Assembly: GCF_008274215.1 (NCBI RefSeq)
Contig: NZ_VTPS01000020.1
Span: forward strand, 1-45,916
Direction of reading: 5' to 3'
DNA: 45,916 nucleotides
DNA from: Calorimonas adulescens
Lineage (GTDB): Bacteria; Bacillota; Thermoanaerobacteria; Thermoanaerobacterales; UBA4877
The notes beneath the pieces are model-generated. The model did not search any database. It had not been told where the DNA came from and saw only the letters and a list, made by a program, of their open reading frames with translations. Shown in pieces: positions 30,028 to 38,601 of this stretch. The position numbers and the translations under genes are program-made. The stretch's first letter is position 1; each line of letters begins with the position of its first letter.

Positions 30028-31185
30028 ATGTTTTTAGAGGCAGTATTAAAGAGCAATCCAGCATTGATAGACGCAGCATATAAACTATATAAGGATGGAG
30101 ATATTGGCCCTAACACATACTGTGTGGACCTAAGCATGATTAAGAGGAATGCCTCTCTCATTGCTCGGGAAGGGAAAGAGTACGGTATAGAGCTATACTT
30201 TATGACAAAACAGTTTGGACGAAATCCGGTTATTTCCCAGGCTATAGTTGAAAGCGGTATTGAAAAGGCCGTGGCTGTGGATATGGATGAGGCAAGGGTC
30301 TTGCATAGAAACGGTATTAAGATAGGCCATATGGGCCACCTGGTACAGATAGCGAAGAGGGATATAAAAGAGGCACTGGATATGAGGCCTGAGGTCATAA
30401 CCTGTTTTAGTGCAGAGAAGGCTGCAGAGATAAATGAGGTGGCTGCTGAAATGGGCCTCATCCAGGATATACTCCTCAGGGTAATAGATAATGGAGACTA
30501 TATATATCCAGGACAGGAAGGTGGTATAAGGCTTGAATGCTTAGAGGAGACGGTAGATAGCATAAGTAAGCTTGGCAATGTGAGGATTGTTGGTGTGACA
30601 TCTTTTCCGTGTTTTCTATATAGTGAAGATAGCAGGGCTATTGAACCCACAACGAATGTTTATACGATTAAAAGAGCAGCAGAAATTTTGAGAGGCATGG
30701 GTATTGAGGTCAAGCAGATAAACGGCCCCAGTGCCACATGTGTTTCGTCCATACCCATTTTAAAGAAGATGGGGATGACCCATGGGGAGCCTGGCCACGC
30801 TCTTACAGGTACTACGCCGCTCCATGCCCGTGGGGATGAACCTGAGGGCCAGGCCATAGTCTATATCACAGAGGTATCTCACAGGGATAGGGACAGGGCC
30901 TACGTATTTGGAGGTGGGTTTTATCCACGTTCCCGTATGAAAAAAGCATACAGCCCGCGGCTTAAGACAACATTTGACGTGGAGGAGATACCGGCCGAGT
31001 CCATTGACTATTATGGTACAGTTATTGATGATGAAGGACTTTTGAAAATAGGTGACACTCTCATATATGCTTTCAGGACACAGGTATTTGTCACAAGGGC
31101 AAAGGTAGCAGTGATAGATGGCATACGTGAGGGCAGGCCACGTCTTGTTGGCATTTTCACTTCTCTTGGAGATGAGATAAGATGA
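30028..31185 (+). CDS. yhfX: YhfX-like PLP alanine-racemase-fold protein
   Basis: A 385-residue TIM-barrel PLP protein of the alanine racemase N-domain family. The probable Schiff-base Lys61 is in YFMTKQFGRNP. The distal loop NGPSATCVSSIPI and the C-terminal beta-domain (about 265-385) follow. The ATG at 30028 overlaps an AGGTGATG ribosome site in the end of yhfS; yhfW overlaps the stop by 4 nt. It may interconvert D- and L-forms of the amino acid handled by YhfS, or decarboxylate it. The pair racemase-like plus aminotransferase-like is fixed in yhf operons. Confidence 0.88.
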   Translation: MFLEAVLKSNPALIDAAYKLYKDGDIGPNTYCVDLSMIKRNASLIAREGKEYGIELYFMTKQFGRNPVISQAIVESGIEKAVAVDMDEARVLHRNGIKIGHMGHLVQIAKRDIKEALDMRPEVITCFSAEKAAEINEVAAEMGLIQDILLRVIDNGDYIYPGQEGGIRLECLEETVDSISKLGNVRIVGVTSFPCFLYSEDSRAIEPTTNVYTIKRAAEILRGMGIEVKQINGPSATCVSSIPILKKMGMTHGEPGHALTGTTPLHARGDEPEGQAIVYITEVSHRDRDRAYVFGGGFYPRSRMKKAYSPRLKTTFDVEEIPAESIDYYGTVIDDEGLLKIGDTLIYAFRTQVFVTRAKVAVIDGIREGRPRLVGIFTSLGDEIR

Positions 31186-32381
31186 GGAGAGTAATATTGT
31201 TGGTTATAGACAGCCTTGGTGTGGGCGAGATGGACGATGTGGATGCGGTAAGACCGCATGACAAAGGGGCAAATACGCTGAAGCATGTGGCGGAGCAAAG
31301 CAACCTTAATATACCAAACCTGGAGAAGATGGGTGCAGGTTACGTAGTGGAATTAGATAAGATAAAGAGAGTAGAAGAACCTATAGCGAGTTTTGGCAGC
31401 AGCAATCTCGCTCATTTTGGAGCAGACACATACCAGGGCCATCAGGAGATAATGGGTACAAAGCCAAGGATGCCTGTGATGAAACCATTTATATATTATA
31501 TAGACAAGGTAGAAAGAGCCCTCACGGATGCGGGGTATGATGTAGAAAGGCCAGACCCATCTCATCCCTATCTTCTGGTAAATGGTCTGGTAACAGTGGC
31601 AGATAACATTGAGGCCGACCCTGGGCAAAACTACAACCTCACAGCACCCTTAGACTATATATCCTTTGAAGAAGAGCTAAAGATTGGACGTATAGTAAGA
31701 GAAAATGTTGAGGTGGGCAGGGTAATAGTATTTGGTGGCAGAGGTGTAACCATAAAGGATATCCTCAATGCAGTAGAGGTAAAAGAAGGGGATATCACTG
31801 GCATTAATGCACCAAAGTCAGGTGTCTACAGGAATGGCTATATAGTAAGACACTTAGGATATGGTGTAAATCCGGATGTTCAGGTACCTACAATACTAAA
31901 GAGAGCTGGTTATGATGTATCCCTTATAGGAAAGATGGCAGATGTTATAGGGTGCGATGGAGCTGAGTATATGCCAATGGTCGAAACAGAGGGCGTGTTG
32001 GATCTTATACTGGAGAAGATAAAAGCACAGGATAGTGGCCTCATAGCAGCCAATGTGCAGGAGACAGACCTTGCTGGCCACTCCCAGGACCCTGTTAGGT
32101 ATGGAGAAAAGTTGATGACAGTAGACAGATATCTTCCAAGGATTATGGATGGCATGAATGATGAAGATTTACTTATCATCACCGGTGACCACGGTAACGA
32201 CCCAACCATAGGTCATAGCCATCACACCAGAGAAAGGGCCATACTTCTGGTATATGGGAGAAAATTAAAAACTGTGGACTTAGGTATAAGAAATACATTG
32301 TCTGATATAGGTGCAACCATAGCAGAATTTTTCAGGGTAGCAATGCCGGAAAATGGGGCCAGCTTTTTAAATTTGCTATAA
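31182..32381 (+). CDS. yhfW: YhfW-like phosphopentomutase-family metalloenzyme
   Basis: A 399-residue member of the alkaline-phosphatase-like superfamily, nearest to phosphopentomutase. The first metal site is IDSLGVGEMDDVD (Asp9 and following) and the second is ITGDHGNDPTIGHSHHTRE (about 333-351). The insert domain (about 100-215) is present. The ATG overlaps the yhfX stop (ATGA). It probably moves a phosphate within, or isomerises, a phosphorylated intermediate of the yhf pathway. It is the last gene, followed by a strong terminator. Confidence 0.9.
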   Translation: MRRVILLVIDSLGVGEMDDVDAVRPHDKGANTLKHVAEQSNLNIPNLEKMGAGYVVELDKIKRVEEPIASFGSSNLAHFGADTYQGHQEIMGTKPRMPVMKPFIYYIDKVERALTDAGYDVERPDPSHPYLLVNGLVTVADNIEADPGQNYNLTAPLDYISFEEELKIGRIVRENVEVGRVIVFGGRGVTIKDILNAVEVKEGDITGINAPKSGVYRNGYIVRHLGYGVNPDVQVPTILKRAGYDVSLIGKMADVIGCDGAEYMPMVETEGVLDLILEKIKAQDSGLIAANVQETDLAGHSQDPVRYGEKLMTVDRYLPRIMDGMNDEDLLIITGDHGNDPTIGHSHHTRERAILLVYGRKLKTVDLGIRNTLSDIGATIAEFFRVAMPENGASFLNLL

Positions 32382-32408
32382 AGGGAACCAATCTATAAAT
32401 ACAGGGTT

Positions 32409-32446
32409 TTGGTGTGCCGGTAGCAGTGCCGGCACACCAATTTTTT
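32409..32446 (+). terminator. yhf operon terminator
   Basis: A perfect 12-bp G+C-rich stem (32409-32420 with 32429-32440) is followed by T6. Confidence 0.92.
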
Positions 32447-32529
32447 GTAAGATTAAGATTTAATCCGGTATTTACAGTTACTGCGTTTCTCATTTCCAGT
32501 GCTGATTTCAAAGATGGAGAGCCTTTGTG

Positions 32530-32664
32530 TACAGCGTGGCCTTGAATGAAAATGTGACAGATTATTCTCTTGAACCGAGCAGGAAAAGAGTAGGCTACGG
32601 GGGTATAGATGGTCTTGAAGGGAAGATAAAATCCGTGAACATAAAAAATTTCAAAAAATATTGA
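32530..32664 (+). pseudogene. Frameshifted gene remnant, about 44 codons
   Basis: A coding-like frame reads YSVALNENVTDYSLEPSRK then RVGYGGIDGLEGKIKSVNI and ends in TGA. A different frame just upstream (ISSADFKDGEPL) looks coding too, so a frameshift probably split the same gene. I do not recognise the parent family. It fills most of the 32450-32730 gap before the GntR gene. Confidence 0.35.
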
Positions 32665-32688
32665 GGATAGATGGGCAAATGATATAAT
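32661..32688 (+). promoter_or_regulatory. Probable GntR gene promoter
   Basis: TTGAGG (32661-32666) lies 16 bp from TATAAT (32683-32688), 44 bp before the GntR ATG. Confidence 0.45.
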
Positions 32689-32731
32689 ATATAATATAGT
32701 AGCGATAATCTTTTGCGTTTGGAGGCAATAA

Positions 32732-33418
32732 ATGATAAACAAGGAGCTGCTAAAACCCATAAAGATTGATGATAGTTCCATAAGCGATAAGGTTTTTAAT
32801 TTACTTAAAAATGCAATACTAAGTGGAGAATTAAAGCCTGGGGAGAGGCTGGTAGAACGGAAACTATCGGAAAAGCTGGGTATCTCCCGTACACCTGTGA
32901 GGGAGGCGATACAGAAACTAAAATCGCAAGGCCTGGCCGTGCAGCTTCCAAGGAAGGGGGCGGTGGTCTCCATGGTTACCCCCAGAGAGGTCATAGATGT
33001 ATTTAACATCCGTGAGGTTTTGGAAGGCCTGGCCGCCCGTCTGGCGGCAGAAAATGCCAACAAGAGACAGATAAATCAGCTTAACAGGATACTAAACGAA
33101 ATGGAAAAGTGCGTGGCGTTAAACAATGAGGAAGAACTGGAAGACCTGCACATAAAATTTCATGAAACCATATATAAGATTGCTGGCAATGAGAAACTCT
33201 ATCAGATGCTTATAAATCTTCAGGAATATATCAGGACATATACCCGTGTGGGATACTCATTCCACGGAAGGATAGAAGAGGCTACCATGGAACACAGTCA
33301 GATAGTAAGGGAAATAGAATCCCATAATGCCAGCAGGGCCGAGTATTATGCCAAGAGACATATAGAAAATTCCAGAGATGCATATATAAGCAAACTGGAG
33401 GAAGAAAAGTCTAAATAG
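32732..33418 (+). CDS. GntR-family transcriptional regulator (FadR/FCD type)
   Basis: A 228-residue repressor. The winged helix-turn-helix occupies about residues 15-80 (LKPGERLVERKLSEKLGISRTPVREAIQKL). The all-helical FCD ligand domain (about 90-220) carries metal-site residues such as DLHIKFHETIYKIAGNEKL and the late His of EHSQIVREIESHNA. Regulators of this type sense small carboxylic acids. The ATG at 32732 has GGAGG upstream. The next promoter (acetamidase) contains a repeated ATAGCACAAA element that may be its target; the gene is otherwise monocistronic with its own terminator. Confidence 0.92.
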   Translation: MINKELLKPIKIDDSSISDKVFNLLKNAILSGELKPGERLVERKLSEKLGISRTPVREAIQKLKSQGLAVQLPRKGAVVSMVTPREVIDVFNIREVLEGLAARLAAENANKRQINQLNRILNEMEKCVALNNEEELEDLHIKFHETIYKIAGNEKLYQMLINLQEYIRTYTRVGYSFHGRIEEATMEHSQIVREIESHNASRAEYYAKRHIENSRDAYISKLEEEKSK

Positions 33419-33428
33419 GGTTTACTGA

Positions 33429-33457
33429 AAATGCTGCTTTTTGAGCAGCATTTTTTA
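33429..33457 (+). terminator. GntR gene terminator
   Basis: AATGCTGC (33430-33437) pairs with GCAGCATT (33445-33452), followed by a T-run. Confidence 0.85.
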
Positions 33458-33468
33458 TAATTTATAAG

Positions 33469-33527
33469 ATATAGCACAAACGTCTGTATAACTTTATCTT
33501 GATAACATGCCAGTTTTGTGCTATATT
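33469..33527 (+). promoter_or_regulatory. Acetamidase promoter with distant inverted repeat
   Basis: TTGATA (33499-33504) lies 17 bp from TATATT (33522-33527). Two 12-bp inverted arms, ATATAGCACAAA (33469-33480) and TTTGTGCTATAT (33515-33526), have centres 46 bp apart. The right arm covers the -10. This suits a repressor that bridges both sites, and the GntR protein next door is the natural candidate. The leader to the ATG at 33550 would be very short. Confidence 0.55.
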
Positions 33528-33549
33528 TTCCCGAAAGGGGGAATCGCAT

Positions 33550-34443
33550 ATGGAATATCATATAGAAAAGGAAAAGTGTATTTATAATATGAGTGCTAAT
33601 AATAGGCCTGTATTGATGGTGCCCTCAGGGAGTACAGTCAGGTTTGAGACCTGTGATTGTTTTGCGGACCGTGTCCAGGATGCGGATAGGGGTATAGAAA
33701 GCATTGACTGGGAACATATAAACCCGGTCACAGGGCCTTTATATGTGGAGGGGGCCAGGCCAGGCGATGTGCTGAGGGTGGAAATACTTGATATAATCAT
33801 AAACGACCATGGTGTGATGGCGGCAATACCTGGCTCGGGACTTCTGGGAGAGGGTATAGAAAAAGCTGAGGTGAAGATTGTACCTATTGAGAATGGCCTG
33901 GCCGTGTTCAATAACTCGATAAAACTGCCAATTTCACCAATGATAGGTGTAATTGGTGTGGCACCGGAGTCCGGGTCTATCCCATGTGGCTGCCCGGGTT
34001 CTCACGGTGGCAATATGGACAATACAAGGATAAAAAAGGGTGCCATACTGTATCTACCAGTATTTACAGAAGGTGCTTTGCTCGCTATGGGTGACCTGCA
34101 TGCCTGCATGGGCGATGGTGAGATAATGGTAACCGGGGTGGAGATATCAGGCAGTGTGGACGTAAAGGTTGATGTGTTAAACGGCATGGGCCTGAAAAAT
34201 CCAATGCTTGAGGATGACGAGTATATCTATACCATTGCGTCCAGTGAAAATCTTTTCAAAGCAGTAAAAACTGCTACGAAAGATATGCATGAGTTGGTGA
34301 TGAAATTATTGGGCCTTTCATTTAATGAAGCTGGTATGCTCTTGAGCGCCGCCGGAAATGTTCAGGTCTGTCAGGTGGTAGACCCCATGATGACCGTGAG
34401 GTTTGCCATGCCAAAGGTTTTATTAAAACAGATTGGGGAGTGA
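33550..34443 (+). CDS. Acetamidase/formamidase family protein
   Basis: A 297-residue amide hydrolase of the FmdA/AmdA family. Visible signatures are PGDVLRVEILDI (about 70), CGCPGSHGGNMDNTRIKKGA (about 141-160) and GDLHACMGDGEI (about 180-191), which together carry metal and active-site residues. The ATG at 33550 follows AAAGGGGG; the longer frame would start in the promoter. It removes ammonia from short amides in the cytoplasm. With glutamyl-transferase and peptide uptake downstream it fits a nitrogen-scavenging set. It ends 7 nt before the next gene's start. Confidence 0.92.
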   Translation: MEYHIEKEKCIYNMSANNRPVLMVPSGSTVRFETCDCFADRVQDADRGIESIDWEHINPVTGPLYVEGARPGDVLRVEILDIIINDHGVMAAIPGSGLLGEGIEKAEVKIVPIENGLAVFNNSIKLPISPMIGVIGVAPESGSIPCGCPGSHGGNMDNTRIKKGAILYLPVFTEGALLAMGDLHACMGDGEIMVTGVEISGSVDVKVDVLNGMGLKNPMLEDDEYIYTIASSENLFKAVKTATKDMHELVMKLLGLSFNEAGMLLSAAGNVQVCQVVDPMMTVRFAMPKVLLKQIGE

Positions 34444-34450
34444 ACGCTCT

Positions 34451-36520
34451 ATGCCTGGTACTCTCTTACTCATTGCAAAAGCTGCAAATGCAAAAGAGAT
34501 TTTAAGCAATCAGCTCCGAGAGATATTTCAAGGTAGTATTTTGGTTAAGGCTCGATGCCTTGATGAGCTTTGTCAGGAGGATATTGACGAGGCGTCACTT
34601 GTACTTTTTTCCAACAAGGCTGTATTCAATGAATATAAAAATTCTAAGAATATGCTCATACAGAACTTCTTGGTGGCAGAAAGATACATTTATTTAGACA
34701 ATCTCAACGAGATTATTGCCCTTCCACAAGGGGAAAAAGCACTTGTTGTCAGCAATTTGAAGATTTCAGCCGAGGATACGATAAATGAAATTATTGATGT
34801 TGGCATAAATCACCTGAGGCTTATCCCATATTATCCAGGCTGTGGCCTTGACATAAACGGCATAGATGTAGCAATATCTCCTGCTGCGGGAGACATTGTT
34901 CCAGCAGGCATTAAGAAAGTTATTGATGTTGGGGTAAGGAGGATTGCCATATCAACTATCTTTAAGATAACAAATTTCTTTAACCTCCCGATAGAAATTG
35001 TGGATAAATATATAATAGAATACACAAGGGAGTTTATACTTCAAGCGGAAAAACTTAACCGTACGATCACGACTGAAAACAGACTTAACCATGAACTGGA
35101 TGCCATTTTAAATTCCGTACATGATGCAATAGTTGCCACTGATGCAGATTGCAATATCACTGTATTTAATCCAAAGGCTGAAGAATTATTTGGCTATAAG
35201 AGGACAGAGGTTATGGGTAAAAATATATGTAAAATTATACCCCAAAACAACTTTAGAAAAATCATCGGGCAAAAAAAGGCCCTTTCAGACACTCTTGAAA
35301 GGATAGGCAATAGGCACCTTATCTCCAACAAGACGCCGCTCTTCATGGATGGTACAGTGACCGGTGTGGTTGCCACATACCAGGATGTTACGGAGATGCA
35401 GAGACTTGAGCAGGAGGTGAGGGGTAAGCTCTATGAAAGAGGGCATGTTGCAAGATTTAATTTTGACGACATAGTCAATAAAAGTGATTCAATGTATAGT
35501 GTAGTTAAAAAGGCAAAAAAATTTGCAGCGAGTGAAGAACCAGTACTCCTTAGGGGAGAAACAGGGGTCGGCAAGGAGATGTTTGCACAGGCAATACATA
35601 ACCATTCCGACCGGAGAAACGGTCCGTTTATTGCAGTTAATTTTGGGGCACTTCCTGAGAACCTGGCTGAAAGTGAGCTTTTCGGATATGAGGAAGGGGC
35701 ATTTACGGGCGCGAGGAAAGGAGGTAAGCCTGGCCTTTTTGAGCTTGCTCATAATGGGACAATATTTTTAGATGAGATAGGAGATGCTACGCTTTCTACG
35801 CAGGTAAAGATACTAAGGATTTTACAGGAAAAATGCGTCATACGTCTTGGTGCAACCAAGGTTATACCGGTAAACGTTAGAATAATAGCGGCTACAAATA
35901 GAGATCTAAAAGAGTTGATCCGTCAGGGGAAATTTAGGGAGGACCTCTATTACAGATTGAATGTGCTTAGTATTTCCATACCATCGCTCAGAGAGAGAAA
36001 AGAGGATATTGTGGCACTGGCGGAATACTTTATGTCCCAGTATTGCCCTGGTTTAGTACTGTCAGATGAGGTAAAAATGCTGTTCTACAATTACCCATGG
36101 CCAGGCAATGTGAGAGAACTGGAAAATGTTATTAGGTATATATCTGCTACGTGTGAAAATAAAGAAGTGAGATTGGATGATCTCCCACATGAAATAATTA
36201 ATATGAATTTGAAAGATGAATTGTCAACCAACTCAGTGGGAGAAATTTTCCGTAGTAAGGACAGAAAAGCGGCGGAATATGAGTATATTTTGCGTATTCT
36301 TAAACATTATTATGATACTGGCAGAGTGTGCGGCAGAGGCACAATCTTACTGGAGCTTAACAATAGATACGGGCTGGGGTTAACTGAGGAAAAAGTGAGG
36401 TGGAGGCTTCAGACCCTGTCAAAGATGGGATATATAAATATAGGCAGGACGAAACAGGGCTGTAAGATCACAGAGAACGGCATGAGGGTACTGGAAATGT
36501 TAAACAGGAAAGCAATATGA
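34451..36520 (+). CDS. Sigma-54 activator with PrpR-like N-domain, PAS and atypical C-terminus
   Basis: A 689-residue activator. The order is a PrpR-N/receiver-like sensory part (about 1-195), a PAS domain (about 212-315, core ILNSVHDAIVATDADCNITVF), a sigma-54 AAA+ domain (Walker A GETGVGKE 369-376, GAFTGA 416-421, Walker B TIFLDE 437-442), and a C-terminal winged-helix-like region (about 590-689). The usual Fis-type helix-turn-helix is not visible at the end. Start ATG 34451 has GGGGAG ten nt upstream. The near-perfect sigma-54 promoter at 36623 right behind it makes the glutamyltransferase/peptide-transport genes the likely target. The signal is unknown. Confidence 0.9.
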   Translation: MPGTLLLIAKAANAKEILSNQLREIFQGSILVKARCLDELCQEDIDEASLVLFSNKAVFNEYKNSKNMLIQNFLVAERYIYLDNLNEIIALPQGEKALVVSNLKISAEDTINEIIDVGINHLRLIPYYPGCGLDINGIDVAISPAAGDIVPAGIKKVIDVGVRRIAISTIFKITNFFNLPIEIVDKYIIEYTREFILQAEKLNRTITTENRLNHELDAILNSVHDAIVATDADCNITVFNPKAEELFGYKRTEVMGKNICKIIPQNNFRKIIGQKKALSDTLERIGNRHLISNKTPLFMDGTVTGVVATYQDVTEMQRLEQEVRGKLYERGHVARFNFDDIVNKSDSMYSVVKKAKKFAASEEPVLLRGETGVGKEMFAQAIHNHSDRRNGPFIAVNFGALPENLAESELFGYEEGAFTGARKGGKPGLFELAHNGTIFLDEIGDATLSTQVKILRILQEKCVIRLGATKVIPVNVRIIAATNRDLKELIRQGKFREDLYYRLNVLSISIPSLRERKEDIVALAEYFMSQYCPGLVLSDEVKMLFYNYPWPGNVRELENVIRYISATCENKEVRLDDLPHEIINMNLKDELSTNSVGEIFRSKDRKAAEYEYILRILKHYYDTGRVCGRGTILLELNNRYGLGLTEEKVRWRLQTLSKMGYINIGRTKQGCKITENGMRVLEMLNRKAI

Positions 36521-36521
36521 G

Positions 36522-36559
36522 ATAAGAAATTCTGGTTATATATAACCAGAATTTCTTAT
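36522..36559. terminator. Perfect 38-bp palindrome after the activator gene
   Basis: The stretch 36522-36559 is a perfect palindrome with no loop (core GGTTATATATAACC). It can fold as a terminator, though no long T-run follows. It ends about 65 bp before the -24 box, so it might instead be an activator-binding site. Confidence 0.6.
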
Positions 36560-36622
36560 TTAACAACCAGATAACTAACCAAAATTATCTAAACATACCT
36601 ATAATAGAAGGGATTTATGGTG

Positions 36623-36638
36623 TGGCATGATTCTTGCT
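36623..36638 (+). promoter_or_regulatory. Sigma-54 (-24/-12) promoter of the glutamyltransferase/peptide operon
   Basis: TGGCATG-ATTC-TTGCT, with GG (36624-36625) and GC (36636-36637) spaced by 10, is a close match to the consensus and to the first sigma-54 site in this window. The leader to the ATG is about 115 nt. Confidence 0.88.
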
Positions 36639-36762
36639 AATTAATAAAGACAACACATAAAGCTATATAGTGGAGGGAGGGATACCTGAGCCGACAGAGA
36701 CTGGTTCTCTATTTACTTTTATGAGTTAAAAGGTGATTATATTAAAAGAAAGGTGCAGTGAC

Positions 36763-38370
36763 ATGGATTTTGACTCATTAAGGTACAGCTATCCTTCAAG
36801 AAGAAATGTCATATATGGGAGCAGAGGCATGGTTGCGACATCCCAACCATTAGCAGCTCAAGCGGGTCTTGACATTTTAAAAAAAGGTGGTAATGCTGTA
36901 GATGCAGCTATAGCGACAGCGGCATGTTTGACGGTTGTTGAGCCGACCTCAAACGGCATTGGTGGCGATAATTTTGCTATTGTATGGACAAAGAATAGGC
37001 TTTACGGACTGAATTCCAGTGGACATGCTCCAAGAAATATCTCTATATCCATATTAAAGCAAAAAGGCTATACCGAAATACCAAAGTATGGCTTTATTCC
37101 AGTGACAGTACCTGGAGCGCCATCAGGATGGGCTGAGCTTTCAAAAAGATTTGGCAGACTGCCGCTAACTGAGGTTTTAAAACCTGCGATAGATTATGCT
37201 ATGAATGGCTATCCGGTGGCCCCAACCACCTCTTTTCATTGGCAGCGTGCTTTTGACGTATATTCGAAGATCCTTAAAGATGAAGAGTTCACATATTGGT
37301 TTGAAACCTTTGCAAGAAATGGCAAGGCACCTCAGCCTGGAGAAATGGTGATTTTGAAGGACCATGGCAGGACATTACAGGAAATTGCAGAGACGAATGC
37401 AGAGAGTTTTTACAGGGGCAATCTTGCAGAAAAGATAGGTGCATTTTCTAAAAAATATGGCGGCTATCTTGATGAAAATGACCTGGCGGCATTTAAAAGC
37501 GAGTGGGTAGAGCCTATAAAGATAGATTACAGGGGCTATGATGTGTGGGAGTTACCCCCGAATGGACAGGGTATAGTTGCACTGATGGCACTGAATATAT
37601 TACAAGGTTTTGAGTTTGCAGAAAGAGAAAGTGTTAAGACGTATCATCTGGTGATAGAAGCGCTGAAGTTAGCTTTTGCCGATGCGCAAAAATATGTGAC
37701 TGATCCAAAGGAGATGAGGGTAACTGTAGATGAACTCCTTTCTGCTTCGTATGCCGCAGAAAGAAGAAAACTCATAGGCAAAACAGCTATTGTGCCAGAG
37801 GCCGGAAATCCTAAAAACGGCGGGACAGTCTACCTGTGTGCGGCAGACTCTGAGGGGAATATGGTTTCTATGATTCAAAGCAATTATATGGGTTTTGGTT
37901 CGGGGCTGGTAGTGCCGGGAACCGGCATAGCCCTTCAAAACAGGGGATATAATTTTTCTTTTGACGAATCCCATGACAACTGCTTGGCTCCAAATAAGAA
38001 GCCGTACCATACAATAATTCCTGGATTTATGACAAAAGATAATAAAGCCATAGGACCTTTTGGGGTAATGGGCGGATTTATGCAGCCTCAAGGGCACGTT
38101 CAGGTTGTTATGAATACGGTGGATTTTAATATGAATCCACAGGAGGCTCTTGACGCTCCAAGAGTCCAGTGGGTTGGAGGGAAAAAAGTACAAATAGAGC
38201 CTCATGCAGCATTATCCATAGTTCAGGGGCTGAGCAGATTAGGCCATGAGGTCACATTAATGCACGATGCAAGTGAGTTTGGCAGAGGGCAAATCATCTG
38301 GAAGAATGATGATGGGACGTTCTGCGGTGGTACTGAGCCGAGGACAGACGGATATATAGCGGTATGGTAG
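36763..38370 (+). CDS. ggt: Gamma-glutamyltransferase family protein, cytoplasmic
   Basis: A 535-residue Ntn-hydrolase of the GGT family. The N-terminal GMVATSQPLAAQAGLDILKKGGNAVDAAIA is typical. The catalytic Thr lies in NGGTVYLCAADSEGNMVSMIQS (about 358), the autocleavage point. Further substrate-site segments are MGFGSG and NKKPYHTIIPG. No signal peptide is seen, so unlike most GGTs it should act inside the cell. The ATG at 36763 follows GAAAGGTG. It may split gamma-glutamyl amides or peptides brought in by the downstream transporter. It is controlled by the sigma-54 promoter upstream. Confidence 0.9.
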   Translation: MDFDSLRYSYPSRRNVIYGSRGMVATSQPLAAQAGLDILKKGGNAVDAAIATAACLTVVEPTSNGIGGDNFAIVWTKNRLYGLNSSGHAPRNISISILKQKGYTEIPKYGFIPVTVPGAPSGWAELSKRFGRLPLTEVLKPAIDYAMNGYPVAPTTSFHWQRAFDVYSKILKDEEFTYWFETFARNGKAPQPGEMVILKDHGRTLQEIAETNAESFYRGNLAEKIGAFSKKYGGYLDENDLAAFKSEWVEPIKIDYRGYDVWELPPNGQGIVALMALNILQGFEFAERESVKTYHLVIEALKLAFADAQKYVTDPKEMRVTVDELLSASYAAERRKLIGKTAIVPEAGNPKNGGTVYLCAADSEGNMVSMIQSNYMGFGSGLVVPGTGIALQNRGYNFSFDESHDNCLAPNKKPYHTIIPGFMTKDNKAIGPFGVMGGFMQPQGHVQVVMNTVDFNMNPQEALDAPRVQWVGGKKVQIEPHAALSIVQGLSRLGHEVTLMHDASEFGRGQIIWKNDDGTFCGGTEPRTDGYIAVW

Positions 38371-38420
38371 TGTACATGTATTTTATGAATTTGCTAATCC
38401 ATAAACTTTCCTCAAAAATA

Positions 38421-38440
38421 GTCTATGATACTCTTGAATT
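38421..38440 (+). repeat. Fragment of the dispersed repeat
   Basis: AGTCTATGATACTCTTGA is identical for 18 bp to 4861-4878 of the element at 4793-5077, in the same orientation. The remaining 38371-38600 is AT-rich with no promoter that I trust. Confidence 0.5.
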
Positions 38441-38601
38441 CATTAATTTGCATTTGGTTAAAAAAGTTGAAGAGAAAACATTTCCCTATGAGAAATTTCT
38501 AATTTTGTAAGAAGGATATTTATATTTTACGTTGAATACATATACCTAAATATCAATATTTATATGGTGTGCCGAATACCATAAATTTGGAGGGGGAGGT
38601 T

